Shown: piece by piece, positions 25,754 to 31,356 of the stretch | Layout: each line of letters opens with the position of its first letter | Position numbering within the stretch: the stretch's first letter is position 1 | IMG/VR virus record: IMGVR_UViG_3300046804_002345 | Span: 1-35,380 of that record | Length of the DNA stretch: 35,380 nucleotides | Strand: one strand, 5' to 3' | Source of the DNA: a virus | The notes under the pieces: generated by a model | What the model was told of the DNA's origin: nothing | Database searches by the model: none | The model's input: only the letters and a program-made list of their open reading frames with translations | Position numbers and translations under genes: made by a program

Positions 25754-25760
25754 GGAAAAA

Positions 25761-26039
25761 TTATTCTTTTGTTTTAACAACATGGTCTAGTAAAATTACA
25801 TACATTTTGTCAAGTTTTTTATCCATGTCTCTACGCATTTGATCTGCTTCATTCATACGTACTTCTAATCTAGTAACTTGGTCTTTTAAACTGCTACCAC
25901 TATTTGGTTTTAATTCTGCTCGGATTTCATCAAAATAATGTTTGGTTAGCCACTTGATTCCTGCACCAATACCTGCTAGAATAGTACATGCACCAATTAT
26001 GATTTCGATTACTAGAGCGATCCCTTGAGTAGCAAACAT
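25761..26039 (-). CDS. Holin-like membrane protein
   Basis: 92-aa protein (MFATQGIALVIEIIIGACTI...) with one long hydrophobic segment (residues 6-30) followed by a charged coiled-coil tail (TRLEVRMNEADQMRRDMDKK). This layout fits phage holins or holin-like accessory proteins that open the inner membrane for lysis. It is not adjacent to the lysin gene, so the assignment is tentative. ATG 26039 lies nine bases after TATAAT; the upstream ATG at 26048 directly abuts the -10 and is less likely. Confidence 0.6.
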   Translation of the reverse strand: MFATQGIALVIEIIIGACTILAGIGAGIKWLTKHYFDEIRAELKPNSGSSLKDQVTRLEVRMNEADQMRRDMDKKLDKMYVILLDHVVKTKE

Positions 26040-26048
26040 AATACACAT

Positions 26049-26054
26049 ATTATA
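26049..26054 (-). promoter_or_regulatory. -10 element, leaderless spacing
   Basis: Minus strand TATAAT, nine bases, then ATG at 26039. Lies in the 32-base divergent spacer shared with the plus-strand DHH-like gene. Confidence 0.5.
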
Positions 26055-26071
26055 AACGGAGTTTTTAAAAA

Positions 26072-26836
26072 ATGAAAACAGAGATACTTGAAACGCTATC
26101 GTATTCGGACAAATTAATAATTTCGCCAGATATGGATGGTTTTGTGTCGGCGCAGTTAATTAATCGCTATAACGGTTCTACGGTTGTCGGCACATATGAC
26201 AAGAACATCCTTTGTTTGGCAGAAGATGTAAATCCGACAGAATGTCTTTTCGTTGACTGCGACATGAATGGTTTTGTTTCGATCGGAAACCACATGCGCT
26301 TAAAAGAAGACGGTATGTCTAATAAGTCTTTTAACCCTAATACACATTACAGCGTTAATACTTATTCCGCCAAGTTTCCTTACGCCACCGCATATTTGGT
26401 TGCGTTTGCAACAGAAGTCCAAACATCTCTTACCGACCGTATACGCATGGCTTTCTCCGATTCTACTTTACAGAATATGGAGAAGTACGGAGATAATATG
26501 CGAAGATGGTCGTCTAGGATGGAATGTGATCCCGTATCCTATGTGATCTGGAACACAGATGTAATACAGCAAGAAGATAAAAAGATAAGAGAAATATATC
26601 CAAACCAGTCTTTTACAAACAAGCGGTATGGAAAAGAACGGTATATCCAAACCCTCAATGAAGCATTTCTATCAGAACAAATCCCACATAAGCAACTCGT
26701 CACAGGTCAAAAATACCTTGTGGATAAGGTAGGAGTAAATACGGTCAAAAGGTATATGTCTGATATAATAAGTTATGCAGAAATCTTTACAGGAGAGTAT
26801 TCTGTAACGTATAATCAGGAGATTGAGTGGAAATGA
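26072..26836 (+). CDS. DHH-superfamily-like phage protein
   Basis: 254-aa protein. The N-terminus carries LIISPDMDGFVSAQLINRY, similar to the DxDG motif I of DHH phosphoesterases (RecJ-like), then LFVDCDMNGF near residue 67 and an IGNHMR segment where DHH proteins have their DHH motif. Family members hydrolyse phosphodiester bonds of nucleic acids or nucleotides. The third motif is atypical, so activity is uncertain. GGAG precedes the ATG. First gene of the rightward arm, overlapping the next gene by ATGA. Confidence 0.55.
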   Translation: MKTEILETLSYSDKLIISPDMDGFVSAQLINRYNGSTVVGTYDKNILCLAEDVNPTECLFVDCDMNGFVSIGNHMRLKEDGMSNKSFNPNTHYSVNTYSAKFPYATAYLVAFATEVQTSLTDRIRMAFSDSTLQNMEKYGDNMRRWSSRMECDPVSYVIWNTDVIQQEDKKIREIYPNQSFTNKRYGKERYIQTLNEAFLSEQIPHKQLVTGQKYLVDKVGVNTVKRYMSDIISYAEIFTGEYSVTYNQEIEWK

Positions 26837-27030
26837 CGGATGATGCTAAGCCTTGGGATTTGATCAATGGATCAGAACGAGTTCTTGATACCGTCGCACT
26901 TGAAAGATATGAGATTTGCAAAACATGTGAACATTTTCGTCCAGTTCCAAAAACTTGTAGAAAATGTGGATGTTTTATGAAAATGAAAACAACATTGTCT
27001 AAGGCAAAATGTCCAGTTGGGAAGTGGTGA
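26833..27030 (+). CDS. Small zinc-binding protein, DUF6171-like
   Basis: 65-aa protein (MTDDAKPWDLINGSERVLDT...) with CKTCEHF, CRKCGCFMKMKTTL and CPVGKW. Four to five cysteines in CxxC pairs suggest one zinc ribbon. This compact pattern is widespread in actinophages; function unknown. An in-frame GTG at 26827 has better Shine-Dalgarno spacing, but the ATG gives the usual family start and an ATGA overlap. Confidence 0.75.
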   Translation: MTDDAKPWDLINGSERVLDTVALERYEICKTCEHFRPVPKTCRKCGCFMKMKTTLSKAKCPVGKW

Positions 27031-27031
27031 A

Positions 27032-27259
27032 ATGGCAATTCCAGAAGAGCATAAAGAAAAAGTAACACAGTATTTTGAAACTGTAGAAAAAATAACAAAT
27101 TCAAAAATAGAAGAACTTCGTAATAGTGGAATGTCTGAGGCAGATATTGCATTGAACGAATTGAATATTACAAAAAGTGCAAATGGCATGGCTGAAAAAC
27201 TATTGGGATATAGTTACTATCCTTGGCCATTTGGAGTAGATGGGAATAACAATGTATAA
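27032..27259 (+). CDS. Small helical phage protein, unknown
   Basis: 75-aa protein (MAIPEEHKEKVTQYFETVEK...) rich in Glu, Lys and Asn, mostly helical, ending YSYYPWPFGVDGNNNV. The ATG sits two bases after the preceding stop with GGGAAG upstream. Family not recognised. It is part of a run of four overlapping genes. Confidence 0.6.
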   Translation: MAIPEEHKEKVTQYFETVEKITNSKIEELRNSGMSEADIALNELNITKSANGMAEKLLGYSYYPWPFGVDGNNNV

Positions 27260-27440
27260 AGATGAAGCAGTTCAGTTAATGACTGATACGATTAATTCTT
27301 TTAATCGACAAATGGCTGCACAACAAGGAATAGATTCCAAACAAATTGAAGAATATATTCTAAAGGCTCAACAAGAGTTAACATACGTCAATGGAATGCT
27401 ATATGACGTACTTAAGGAAAATGGAGTTATCAATGGATGA
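27252..27440 (+). CDS. Small helical phage protein, unknown
   Basis: 62-aa protein (MYKDEAVQLMTDTINSFNRQ...) predicted helical. ATG 27252 overlaps the preceding stop by eight bases and has GGGA six bases upstream; the frame is open further upstream, but this start is better supported. Unknown role. Confidence 0.6.
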   Translation: MYKDEAVQLMTDTINSFNRQMAAQQGIDSKQIEEYILKAQQELTYVNGMLYDVLKENGVING

Positions 27441-27579
27441 TCTAAAGTCTTATCTTATGAATTGTGATCTAGAGGATCTTACTGAAGATACCCGTGAAAA
27501 ATATGAGGATATTGCCAATATGCGTAAGTATACTGAAAAGTATTGGCGAGATCGTATTGCTGCTGAAAATCAGTCTTGA
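27433..27579 (+). CDS. Small acidic phage protein, unknown
   Basis: 48-aa protein (MDDLKSYLMNCDLEDLTEDT...), acidic and helical. ATG 27433 has GGAG six bases upstream and overlaps the preceding stop by eight bases. Its end overlaps a convergent small minus-strand gene. Confidence 0.55.
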   Translation: MDDLKSYLMNCDLEDLTEDTREKYEDIANMRKYTEKYWRDRIAAENQS

Positions 27580-27674
27580 GGACGACCTAAGTCTAGCCAA
27601 AAAATTTCTCTACCCATAGCATCTGTTGGTGTTATGGGTTTTGATTCACATTGACAATCTTTTTCTTCGCACAT
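27570..27674 (-). CDS. Small acidic Cys-containing protein
   Basis: 34-aa protein (MCEEKDCQCESKPITPTDAM, then GREIFWLDLGRPQD) starting four bases after the HNH gene stop. TATAAT lies six bases before its ATG, matching the leaderless pattern of neighbouring genes. CxxxxCxC may bind metal. Very short, so moderate confidence only. Confidence 0.4.
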   Translation of the reverse strand: MCEEKDCQCESKPITPTDAMGREIFWLDLGRPQD

Positions 27675-27677
27675 ATC

Positions 27678-28103
27678 TTAATTATACGCCTTATTTCTTT
27701 TAGAGTCAGCAGAGTTTGCTTTCATAGTGTCATATCGTAAATTATCAAGTCGATTGTCAGTTTTAATATCATTATAGTGACAAACCACCTCATATTCGTT
27801 TGGAAGTCCTTTAAAGGTTTGCATAACTAATACATGTGCTCTAACGTTATGTCTTTTCTTATTAATATCGGATAGACAGAACTGTGGATAACCCTTTTTA
27901 TCAGGACGACCATTTATTAGTGTTGGACTTGATCTTAATGGCCTATTATTTCTAGTGCCCTTTGAGGATGCTGGCATTCTTCCATATTTTTGCTTATATG
28001 TTCGTACCCTGCCGTAATTGGATACTTCATATCCCTCAAAATACCAAACAGTGCCATTGCGTAATGTGATTGATTCTACTGGTTTCCAAATTTCATTTTC
28101 CAT
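27678..28103 (-). CDS. HNH homing-type endonuclease with NUMOD4-like N-terminus
   Basis: 141-aa protein. The N-terminus IWKPVESI and YEVSNYGRVR match the NUMOD4 DNA-binding motif. The HNH nuclease core follows (HNVRAHVLVMQTF; CHYNDIKTDNRLDNLRYDT with H90, H109, N121). Such enzymes cleave DNA and are often free-standing homing endonucleases in phages. ATG 28103 lies six bases after an extended -10 (TGCTACAAT) and is preferred over the upstream in-frame start at 28121. It is oriented against the surrounding plus-strand genes, fitting an inserted mobile gene. Confidence 0.8.
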   Translation of the reverse strand: MENEIWKPVESITLRNGTVWYFEGYEVSNYGRVRTYKQKYGRMPASSKGTRNNRPLRSSPTLINGRPDKKGYPQFCLSDINKKRHNVRAHVLVMQTFKGLPNEYEVVCHYNDIKTDNRLDNLRYDTMKANSADSKRNKAYN

Positions 28104-28109
28104 AATACT

Positions 28110-28118
28110 ATTGTAGCA
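28110..28118 (-). promoter_or_regulatory. Extended -10 promoter of HNH gene, leaderless spacing
   Basis: Minus strand TGCTACAAT, six bases, then ATG at 28103; no Shine-Dalgarno. Confidence 0.55.
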
Positions 28119-28184
28119 CACTATCTATTTCATGTAAATCTGAATATTTTTTGCAGATGAATGATGCATGATCTAAGAATAAAA

Positions 28185-28225
28185 ATATAAAAAAGATAGT
28201 GAGGACGTGATTTCGTCACCCACTA
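28185..28225 (-). terminator. Rho-independent terminator
   Basis: Hairpin with arms around 28197-28207 and 28214-28225 (TAGTG..GACG / CGTC..CACTA), followed on the minus strand by TCTTTTTTATATTTTT. It ends the minus-strand small-gene operon that starts near 28722. Confidence 0.75.
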
Positions 28226-28234
28226 CCTAGGGGT

Positions 28235-28408
28235 TTATTTTGTACCTTGTAGGTACCCATCTATCCCAACCAAATCACAAGTAATTTTTACCCTTGTGTG
28301 TTTGTCCATAGTTGATTTAAATAAATCAATAAAATCTAACACTTCTTGTTTAGATTGTAATTGTATGTTGCGAGTGTTGCCACTCATTGAGGTTAATGTT
28401 ACTTTCAT
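28235..28408 (-). CDS. Small phage protein, paralogue of 30623-30805 product
   Basis: 57-aa protein (MKVTLTSMSGNTRNIQLQSK...) ending TRVKITCDLVGIDGYLQGTK. It aligns along its length with the plus-strand 60-aa protein (AVKISCDLLGISGRLIGKAK). GGAG lies nine bases before the ATG. Probably a small alpha/beta fold; function unknown. Last gene before the terminator. Confidence 0.65.
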   Translation of the reverse strand: MKVTLTSMSGNTRNIQLQSKQEVLDFIDLFKSTMDKHTRVKITCDLVGIDGYLQGTK

Positions 28409-28522
28409 TTAGTTATTCTCCTTAGAACACTTACATTTATTTATTGTTATTGTTGCACCCTCTTGGGTTATTGTTGCTAATGTATCGCAACTATCACAGA
28501 TGTAGATGTGGAGGTTATTCAT
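28409..28522 (-). CDS. Mini zinc-ribbon protein
   Basis: 37-aa protein (MNNLHIYICDSCDTLATITQ...) with CxxC and a second CxC pair near the C-terminus (NKCKCSKENN). Its ATG overlaps the upstream stop (ATGA). Unknown function, probably zinc-binding. Confidence 0.55.
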   Translation of the reverse strand: MNNLHIYICDSCDTLATITQEGATITINKCKCSKENN

Positions 28523-28722
28523 TTAGAAACACTCCACTTAGAGTAGCGAACACCACAATCATCATCATAGTAGGAAAACATTTCAATGTTATTTTCACAC
28601 ACTTCACAGAAAGTGTAGTAATCAGCATCATCAAAGTTGTGAGCAACAACTGAGATGCTCTCCTTGTGAGGAGTATGTCCCTTATCGCAAAGGGTAGTAT
28701 TTGTATTTGTTAGTGTAGTCAT
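28519..28722 (-). CDS. Small zinc-binding phage protein
   Basis: 67-aa protein (MTTLTNTNTTLCDKGHTPHK...) with C12, H16 and CEVCENN, a plausible zinc site, then the acidic MFSYYDDDCGVRYSKWSVSK. AAAGGTGG precedes the ATG, and a TTGACT/TAGGAT promoter lies upstream. Unknown role. Confidence 0.65.
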   Translation of the reverse strand: MTTLTNTNTTLCDKGHTPHKESISVVAHNFDDADYYTFCEVCENNIEMFSYYDDDCGVRYSKWSVSK

Positions 28723-28775
28723 TTTAGACCACCTTTCTTTTTAGTAGTAATAATCTTATTTAATTTTCTAGGAGT

Positions 28776-28804
28776 ATCCTATCACAGATACCGCCAAAAG
28801 TCAA
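28776..28804 (-). promoter_or_regulatory. Promoter of 28722 operon
   Basis: Minus strand TTGACT, 17 bases, TAGGAT with extended TGn. A GGCGTGTCGCC palindrome lies ten bases upstream of the -35 in reversed orientation. Confidence 0.75.
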
Positions 28805-28814
28805 GCACCTAGAC

Positions 28815-28825
28815 GGCGTGTCGCC
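28815..28825. promoter_or_regulatory. GGCGTGTCGCC operator-like palindrome
   Basis: GGCG-TGT-CGCC, directly abutting a CRP/GlxR-like site and near the promoter of the 28722 operon. Related copies at 29069, 29995, 30196 and 31357. Confidence 0.6.
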
Positions 28826-28841
28826 TGTGAGTTACCTCACA
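28826..28841. promoter_or_regulatory. CRP/GlxR-like site (perfect)
   Basis: TGTGAGTTACCTCACA, an exact match to TGTGAnnTAnnTCACA. It overlaps the stop codon of the 48-aa minus-strand gene. Confidence 0.65.
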
Positions 28842-28978
28842 AGGTACATATTCTCATCAAATGTGAGGATTTCCATGACCTTGTAGGTCTTGTCTTTAGG
28901 GCATATCCTATCCTGACTTTCAGGGGATACATGTCCACATATTGGACAGATTGGGTGAAGTTTGTTAAATGTATTCAT
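28832..28978 (-). CDS. Small zinc-ribbon protein
   Basis: 48-aa protein (MNTFNKLHPICPICGHVSPE...) with CPICGH and a further Cys (RICPKD), ending FDENMYLVR. AAAGGATAA precedes the ATG, and a TTGACT/TATTAT promoter lies upstream. First gene leftward from the divergent control region. Confidence 0.6.
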   Translation of the reverse strand: MNTFNKLHPICPICGHVSPESQDRICPKDKTYKVMEILTFDENMYLVR

Positions 28979-29029
28979 TTTAGTTATCCTTTCTTAGATA
29001 CTTTCTTATTTAATTTTTCTTATAGTAGA

Positions 29030-29058
29030 ATAATAGCACACTATTCCCCAAAAGTCAA
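29030..29058 (-). promoter_or_regulatory. Leftward promoter of the divergent region
   Basis: Minus strand TTGACT, 17 bases, TATTAT with extended TGC. Drives the 48-aa gene and possibly the leftward operon. Confidence 0.75.
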
Positions 29059-29079
29059 GTCCTACCACGGCGTGTCGCA

Positions 29080-29095
29080 TGTGATATACCCCACA
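29080..29095. promoter_or_regulatory. CRP/GlxR-like site
   Basis: TGTGATATACCCCACA, one mismatch from the consensus, abutting GGCGTGTCGCA at 29069-29079. Confidence 0.55.
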
Positions 29096-29130
29096 CCATA
29101 AATAGGGCAAAACGGACATCTCCTCGGGGC

Positions 29131-29151
29131 TGTGGATAACTCTGTGGATAA
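29131..29151 (-). promoter_or_regulatory. Two direct DnaA-box-like nonamers
   Basis: TGTGGATAA occurs at 29131-29139 and 29143-29151. The reverse complement TTATCCACA is the canonical DnaA box. Confidence 0.5.
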
Positions 29152-29158
29152 CTACCTA

Positions 29159-29190
29159 TGTGATGTACGTCATATGTGAGGTACGCCACA
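29159..29190. promoter_or_regulatory. Tandem CRP/GlxR-like sites
   Basis: TGTGATGTACGTCATA and TGTGAGGTACGCCACA abut without a gap; each has one mismatch from the 16-mer consensus. Confidence 0.55.
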
Positions 29191-29219
29191 ATGTCCATTT
29201 TACCCCATTTATACCCCTG

Positions 29220-29245
29220 AAAATGTCAGACCCCTATGTTAGGAT
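29220..29245 (+). promoter_or_regulatory. Noncanonical class-B promoter
   Basis: AAAATGTCAGACC, four bases, then TGtTAGGAT. No -35 hexamer at the usual place. Same layout at 30332 and 31642. Confidence 0.6.
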
Positions 29246-29278
29246 ACTTGTATTAGATAAAAAAGAAAGGACAATAAA

Positions 29279-29521
29279 ATGTCACTAGAAAAATTAGATA
29301 AAGTAATCGCTTCAGGCTACCAAGCATGGAGCCATGTTCCACAATTCTACAATGACTACAATGTAAAGGGTAATGACCCTACTTGTAAGCATGAAACTTG
29401 GACAGATAAGTGGGGCGTATCAACACGCCAACCTTATTTCAACAGATATTGCGATAAATGTGGTTATCGTAAATTATTCGTAAAGTATGCAAAATATTGC
29501 AAGAAAGGTGGTCGTAAATAA
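29279..29521 (+). CDS. Small zinc-binding phage protein
   Basis: 80-aa protein (MSLEKLDKVIASGYQAWSHV...) with C37, H39 and CDKCGYRK, probably a zinc site, and a Lys-rich end (KYAKYCKKGGRK) that could touch nucleic acid. AAAGGACAATAAA precedes the ATG. First gene of the rightward operon from the class-B promoter. Unknown role. Confidence 0.65.
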   Translation: MSLEKLDKVIASGYQAWSHVPQFYNDYNVKGNDPTCKHETWTDKWGVSTRQPYFNRYCDKCGYRKLFVKYAKYCKKGGRK

Positions 29522-29733
29522 TGGCTACATTAGAAATTTTTGAAATGAATTCAAATGGTGCAGGTTGGGTTGCACTAGAAAATGCTTCTGCTGATACTAA
29601 ATTAGATTTAGAATTAGCAATTTTAACAAAAGCAGAAGTTAAAATGCTCTGCTTCAAATGTCACGTAGAAATTCCTCGTGGTAATGTTTGCGTTAATCAT
29701 AAAAATGTGAAAGGAGCGATTTACTTTGAGTAA
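29521..29733 (+). CDS. Small phage protein with C-terminal Cys cluster
   Basis: 70-aa protein (MATLEIFEMNSNGAGWVALE...) whose C-terminus CFKCHVEIPRGNVCVNHKN looks like a zinc knuckle. The start overlaps the upstream stop (TAATG). Function unknown. Confidence 0.65.
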   Translation: MATLEIFEMNSNGAGWVALENASADTKLDLELAILTKAEVKMLCFKCHVEIPRGNVCVNHKNVKGAIYFE

Positions 29734-29875
29734 AAAAAATGTTCTTATCAGTTTTGTAACTGAAGCAGAAACAGATCTAAACGCTGTTTTTGATTTAAAC
29801 AAAATTTTTCTTTCGTTGTCAGAAAACGATTTGAAAAAGTTTGATGTATTTGATGTTCTAGATGTTGTAGAATAA
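29726..29875 (+). CDS. Small acidic protein
   Basis: 49-aa protein from TTG at 29726 (MSKKNVLISFVTEAETDLNA...) ending FDVFDVLDVVE. AAGGAG lies nine bases upstream, and the frame overlaps the preceding gene end. Acidic alpha/beta pattern; unknown. Confidence 0.5.
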   Translation: MSKKNVLISFVTEAETDLNAVFDLNKIFLSLSENDLKKFDVFDVLDVVE

Positions 29876-29881
29876 AAAAAT

Positions 29882-29911
29882 AATTTTGCTAATTTAATTG
29901 TTAGCAAAATT
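29882..29911. terminator. Hairpin after small-gene operon
   Basis: Perfect 11-bp inverted repeat (AATTTTGCTAA / TTAGCAAAATT) with an eight-base loop, seven bases after the preceding stop. No T-run on the plus strand, so terminator or processing signal. Confidence 0.5.
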
Positions 29912-29920
29912 GCCCGAGCA

Positions 29921-29935
29921 ATGTCCGTTTTGTCC
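29921..29935 (+). repeat. ATGTCCGTTTTGTCC element, copy
   Basis: Exact copy of the 15-base spacer element, also at 29979-29993 and 34097-34111, with variants at 29191, 33105 and (minus) 29105-29119. Confidence 0.65.
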
Positions 29936-29947
29936 GTTTTAAGTAAG

Positions 29948-29963
29948 TGTGATGAATACCACA
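29948..29963. promoter_or_regulatory. CRP/GlxR-like site (weaker)
   Basis: TGTGATGAATACCACA, lacking the central TA and with one end mismatch. Confidence 0.4.
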
Positions 29964-29978
29964 AAAATATTTGTTAAA

Positions 29979-29993
29979 ATGTCCGTTTTGTCC
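29979..29993 (+). repeat. ATGTCCGTTTTGTCC element, copy
   Basis: Exact copy immediately before a GCGTGTCG element (29995) and the 30005 promoter. Confidence 0.65.
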
Positions 29994-29994
29994 T

Positions 29995-30033
29995 GCGTGT
30001 CGACTTGACTTTTTGAGATTTATCTGCTAGTAT
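29995..30033 (+). promoter_or_regulatory. GCGTGTCG element plus promoter
   Basis: GCGTGTCG (29995-30002), two bases, TTGACT (30005), 17 bases, TAGTAT (30028) with extended TGC. Drives the 30-aa gene. Confidence 0.75.
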
Positions 30034-30081
30034 TCTACTATAAAGAATTAAATAAGAAAGTCTCTTGAAAGGAGAACTAAA

Positions 30082-30174
30082 ATGTCAGAATATCTAGACT
30101 ATATGGATGAAATCTATGAGGAACTCGTTGAAGAGTTTGGTCATGAGATTGAAAGTGATTGTATCCATAAGTGA
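30082..30174 (+). CDS. Acidic 30-aa protein
   Basis: 30-aa protein (MSEYLDYMDEIYEELVEEFG, then HEIESDCIHK), very acidic. GGAG and a strong promoter precede it. The leader AAAGTCTCTTGAAAGGAG is repeated before the 30401 gene. The stop codon lies inside a CRP/GlxR-like site. Confidence 0.55.
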   Translation: MSEYLDYMDEIYEELVEEFGHEIESDCIHK

Positions 30175-30185
30175 TATAAATCACA
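30170..30185. promoter_or_regulatory. CRP/GlxR-like site
   Basis: AGTGATATAAATCACA; one terminal mismatch from consensus; overlaps the stop of the 30-aa gene. Confidence 0.55.
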
Positions 30186-30195
30186 GAGTGCCTAC

Positions 30196-30235
30196 GGCGT
30201 GTCGCCTTGACTTTTCAAGGGATATCTGATAGGAT
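30196..30235 (+). promoter_or_regulatory. GGCGTGTCGCC element plus promoter
   Basis: GGCGTGTCGCC (30196-30206) directly followed by TTGACT (30207), 17 bases, TAGGAT (30230) with extended TGA. The RNA would begin in a structured leader with twin mini-ORFs. Confidence 0.75.
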
Positions 30236-30272
30236 ACTCAGTATCAAAACTAAATAAAGGACAAATTGGCTA

Positions 30273-30325
30273 ATGAGCCTAAGCAAATAAGTGTGAGATA
30301 AATCACAATGAGCCTTAGCAAATAA
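30273..30325 (+). other. Twin MSLSK mini-ORFs around a regulatory site
   Basis: ATG at 30273-30290 and again at 30308-30325, each encoding Met-Ser-Leu-Ser-Lys-stop. They flank the perfect CRP/GlxR-like site at 30292-30307. The spacer also carries TTGGCT/AGCCAA arms. Could be leader peptides or duplicated remnants of a gene 5' end. Confidence 0.4.
30292..30307. promoter_or_regulatory. CRP/GlxR-like site (perfect)
   Basis: TGTGAGATAAATCACA, exact consensus match, between the twin mini-ORFs and 25 bases before a class-B promoter. Confidence 0.65.
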
Positions 30326-30331
30326 GTAGCC

Positions 30332-30357
30332 AAAATGTCAGACCCCCCTGATAGGAT
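30332..30357 (+). promoter_or_regulatory. Noncanonical class-B promoter
   Basis: AAAATGTCAGACC, four bases, TGaTAGGAT; drives the 30401 gene. Confidence 0.6.
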
Positions 30358-30400
30358 AGCCTTATCAGTAAAAATGAAAGTCTCTTGAAAGGAGAACTAA

Positions 30401-30604
30401 ATGTCAGCAAATGTCTATTCAATTGAAAGCCTACTTGTAGGAAAGCCTTACCACTCTCGCTCAGTAGTTGGTGAAATTATCAACGCAGAAAAACACCCTC
30501 ACGCAGTTTGGTATGAGGGTTGCGAAAGTTATCTTGTAGAAATTCGTAAGCAGGGTGGCGGTTATACTTATCGCACTATCGCAGTAAAAACAGAAAATCT
30601 CTAA
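30401..30604 (+). CDS. Small phage protein, paralogue of 31428-31643 product
   Basis: 67-aa protein (MSANVYSIESLLVGKPYHSR...). YSIESLL, GEIINAEKHPH and a C-terminal TIAVKTENL align with the 71-aa product at 31428 (YSIVDLL, GGIINYAEK, ATVSVRVEDY). A beta-rich small fold is likely. AAAGGAG precedes the ATG with a leader copied from the 30082 gene. Function unknown. Confidence 0.65.
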   Translation: MSANVYSIESLLVGKPYHSRSVVGEIINAEKHPHAVWYEGCESYLVEIRKQGGGYTYRTIAVKTENL

Positions 30605-30622
30605 GAAAGGAAAACTAAAATA

Positions 30623-30805
30623 ATGTATAAAGTAAAACTAGAAACCTTCAATGGTTCTACCTCTATTGTCAATCTATCTACTAAAGGTCAGGTAGCAGAT
30701 TTTATTTCTAACTACCCTGACAAATTGCCAGCAGGTATCGCAGTAAAAATTTCTTGCGACTTGCTAGGTATCTCAGGTCGCCTTATTGGAAAGGCTAAAC
30801 TCTAA
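30623..30805 (+). CDS. Small phage protein, paralogue of 28235-28408 product
   Basis: 60-aa protein (MYKVKLETFNGSTSIVNLST...) sharing VKISCDLLGISG with the 57-aa minus-strand protein. AAAGGAAAA precedes the ATG. Function unknown; the duplicated family suggests it matters to this phage. Confidence 0.65.
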   Translation: MYKVKLETFNGSTSIVNLSTKGQVADFISNYPDKLPAGIAVKISCDLLGISGRLIGKAKL

Positions 30806-30981
30806 TGATGACTAGAAAAGACTATGTAGAAACTGCTAGAATTCTAAACAAATATAAAACAACTATTGACGAAAAAGATTTTACAGATTTAGTTGATGAC
30901 TTTGCGTTTATGTTTGAAAAAGATAATCCACGCTTTGTAACAGATAAATTTATTGAGGCGGTAAACAATGACAATGAATAG
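30805..30981 (+). CDS. Small helical actinophage protein
   Basis: 58-aa protein (MMTRKDYVETARILNKYKTT...) with LVDDFAFMFEKDNPRFVTDK, a pattern I recall from small proteins of actinophages. The ATG overlaps the preceding stop (TAATG); a second ATG follows at once. Function unknown. Confidence 0.6.
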   Translation: MMTRKDYVETARILNKYKTTIDEKDFTDLVDDFAFMFEKDNPRFVTDKFIEAVNNDNE

Positions 30982-31078
30982 ACTAATAACATCACTTGTA
31001 CAACTAATGCTATGGGCACCAATTCTTTTTGGTATCTACCTAGCAATTAGAGAACAAAAGAGAATGGGAAAGAAATGA
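30968..31078 (+). CDS. Small single-pass membrane protein
   Basis: 36-aa protein (MTMNRLITSLVQLMLWAPIL...) with one membrane segment (residues 5-27) and a basic tail (REQKRMGKK). Overlaps both neighbours. Unknown; candidates are membrane-associated host-takeover or lysis factors. Confidence 0.5.
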   Translation: MTMNRLITSLVQLMLWAPILFGIYLAIREQKRMGKK

Positions 31079-31227
31079 TACTAGATAACGGAACACTAAT
31101 CGCAATTGTAATCGCACTCGCTGGATCGCTTGGAATGATGATTGCATTTTGGAATCGTAATGTTCAACTTGAAAAAGAAATTCGCAGATTGCAAATTGCT
31201 TTGCGAACTGAAAGAATAAAAAAGTAA
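31075..31227 (+). CDS. Small membrane protein with basic helix
   Basis: 50-aa protein (MILDNGTLIAIVIALAGSLG...), one membrane segment (about residues 6-25), then a basic helix (EKEIRRLQIALRTERIKK). The start overlaps the upstream stop (ATGA). The layout resembles spanin-like or holin-accessory proteins, but no such claim can be firm. Confidence 0.55.
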   Translation: MILDNGTLIAIVIALAGSLGMMIAFWNRNVQLEKEIRRLQIALRTERIKK

Positions 31228-31288
31228 AATAAAAATCCTAAGCATGATTTAAAACTGCTTGAACTTTCAACTAAAATGGCCCGAGGGG

Positions 31289-31309
31289 TTATCCACAGGC
31301 TGTGTATAA
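31289..31309. promoter_or_regulatory. Inverted pair of DnaA-box-like sites
   Basis: TTATCCACA at 31289-31297 and TGTGTATAA at 31301-31309 face each other, forming a near-palindrome. The 31228-31427 spacer has no gene. Confidence 0.45.
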
Positions 31310-31318
31310 CTTTAAGTA

Positions 31319-31334
31319 TGTGTTTAAGATCACA
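31319..31334. promoter_or_regulatory. CRP/GlxR-like site (weaker)
   Basis: TGTGTTTAAGATCACA; right half exact, left half one mismatch, central TA missing. Confidence 0.45.
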
Positions 31335-31356
31335 GAATTACGGGCATGTAATTTAC

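Larger units (their letters stand above)
29059..29219. other. Composite divergent control region, candidate replication origin
   Basis: This 300-base gene-free spacer (28979-29278) separates leftward and rightward small-gene operons. From left to right it holds GGCGTGTCGCA (29069), a CRP/GlxR-like site (29080), the left arm of a 22-bp inverted repeat (29098-29119), two DnaA-box-like TGTGGATAA nonamers (29131-29139, 29143-29151), two abutting CRP/GlxR-like sites (29159-29190), and the right arm (29191-29212; 19 of 22 bases match). The inward symmetry and DnaA-like boxes fit an origin or a genetic switch; function is inference. Confidence 0.55.
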
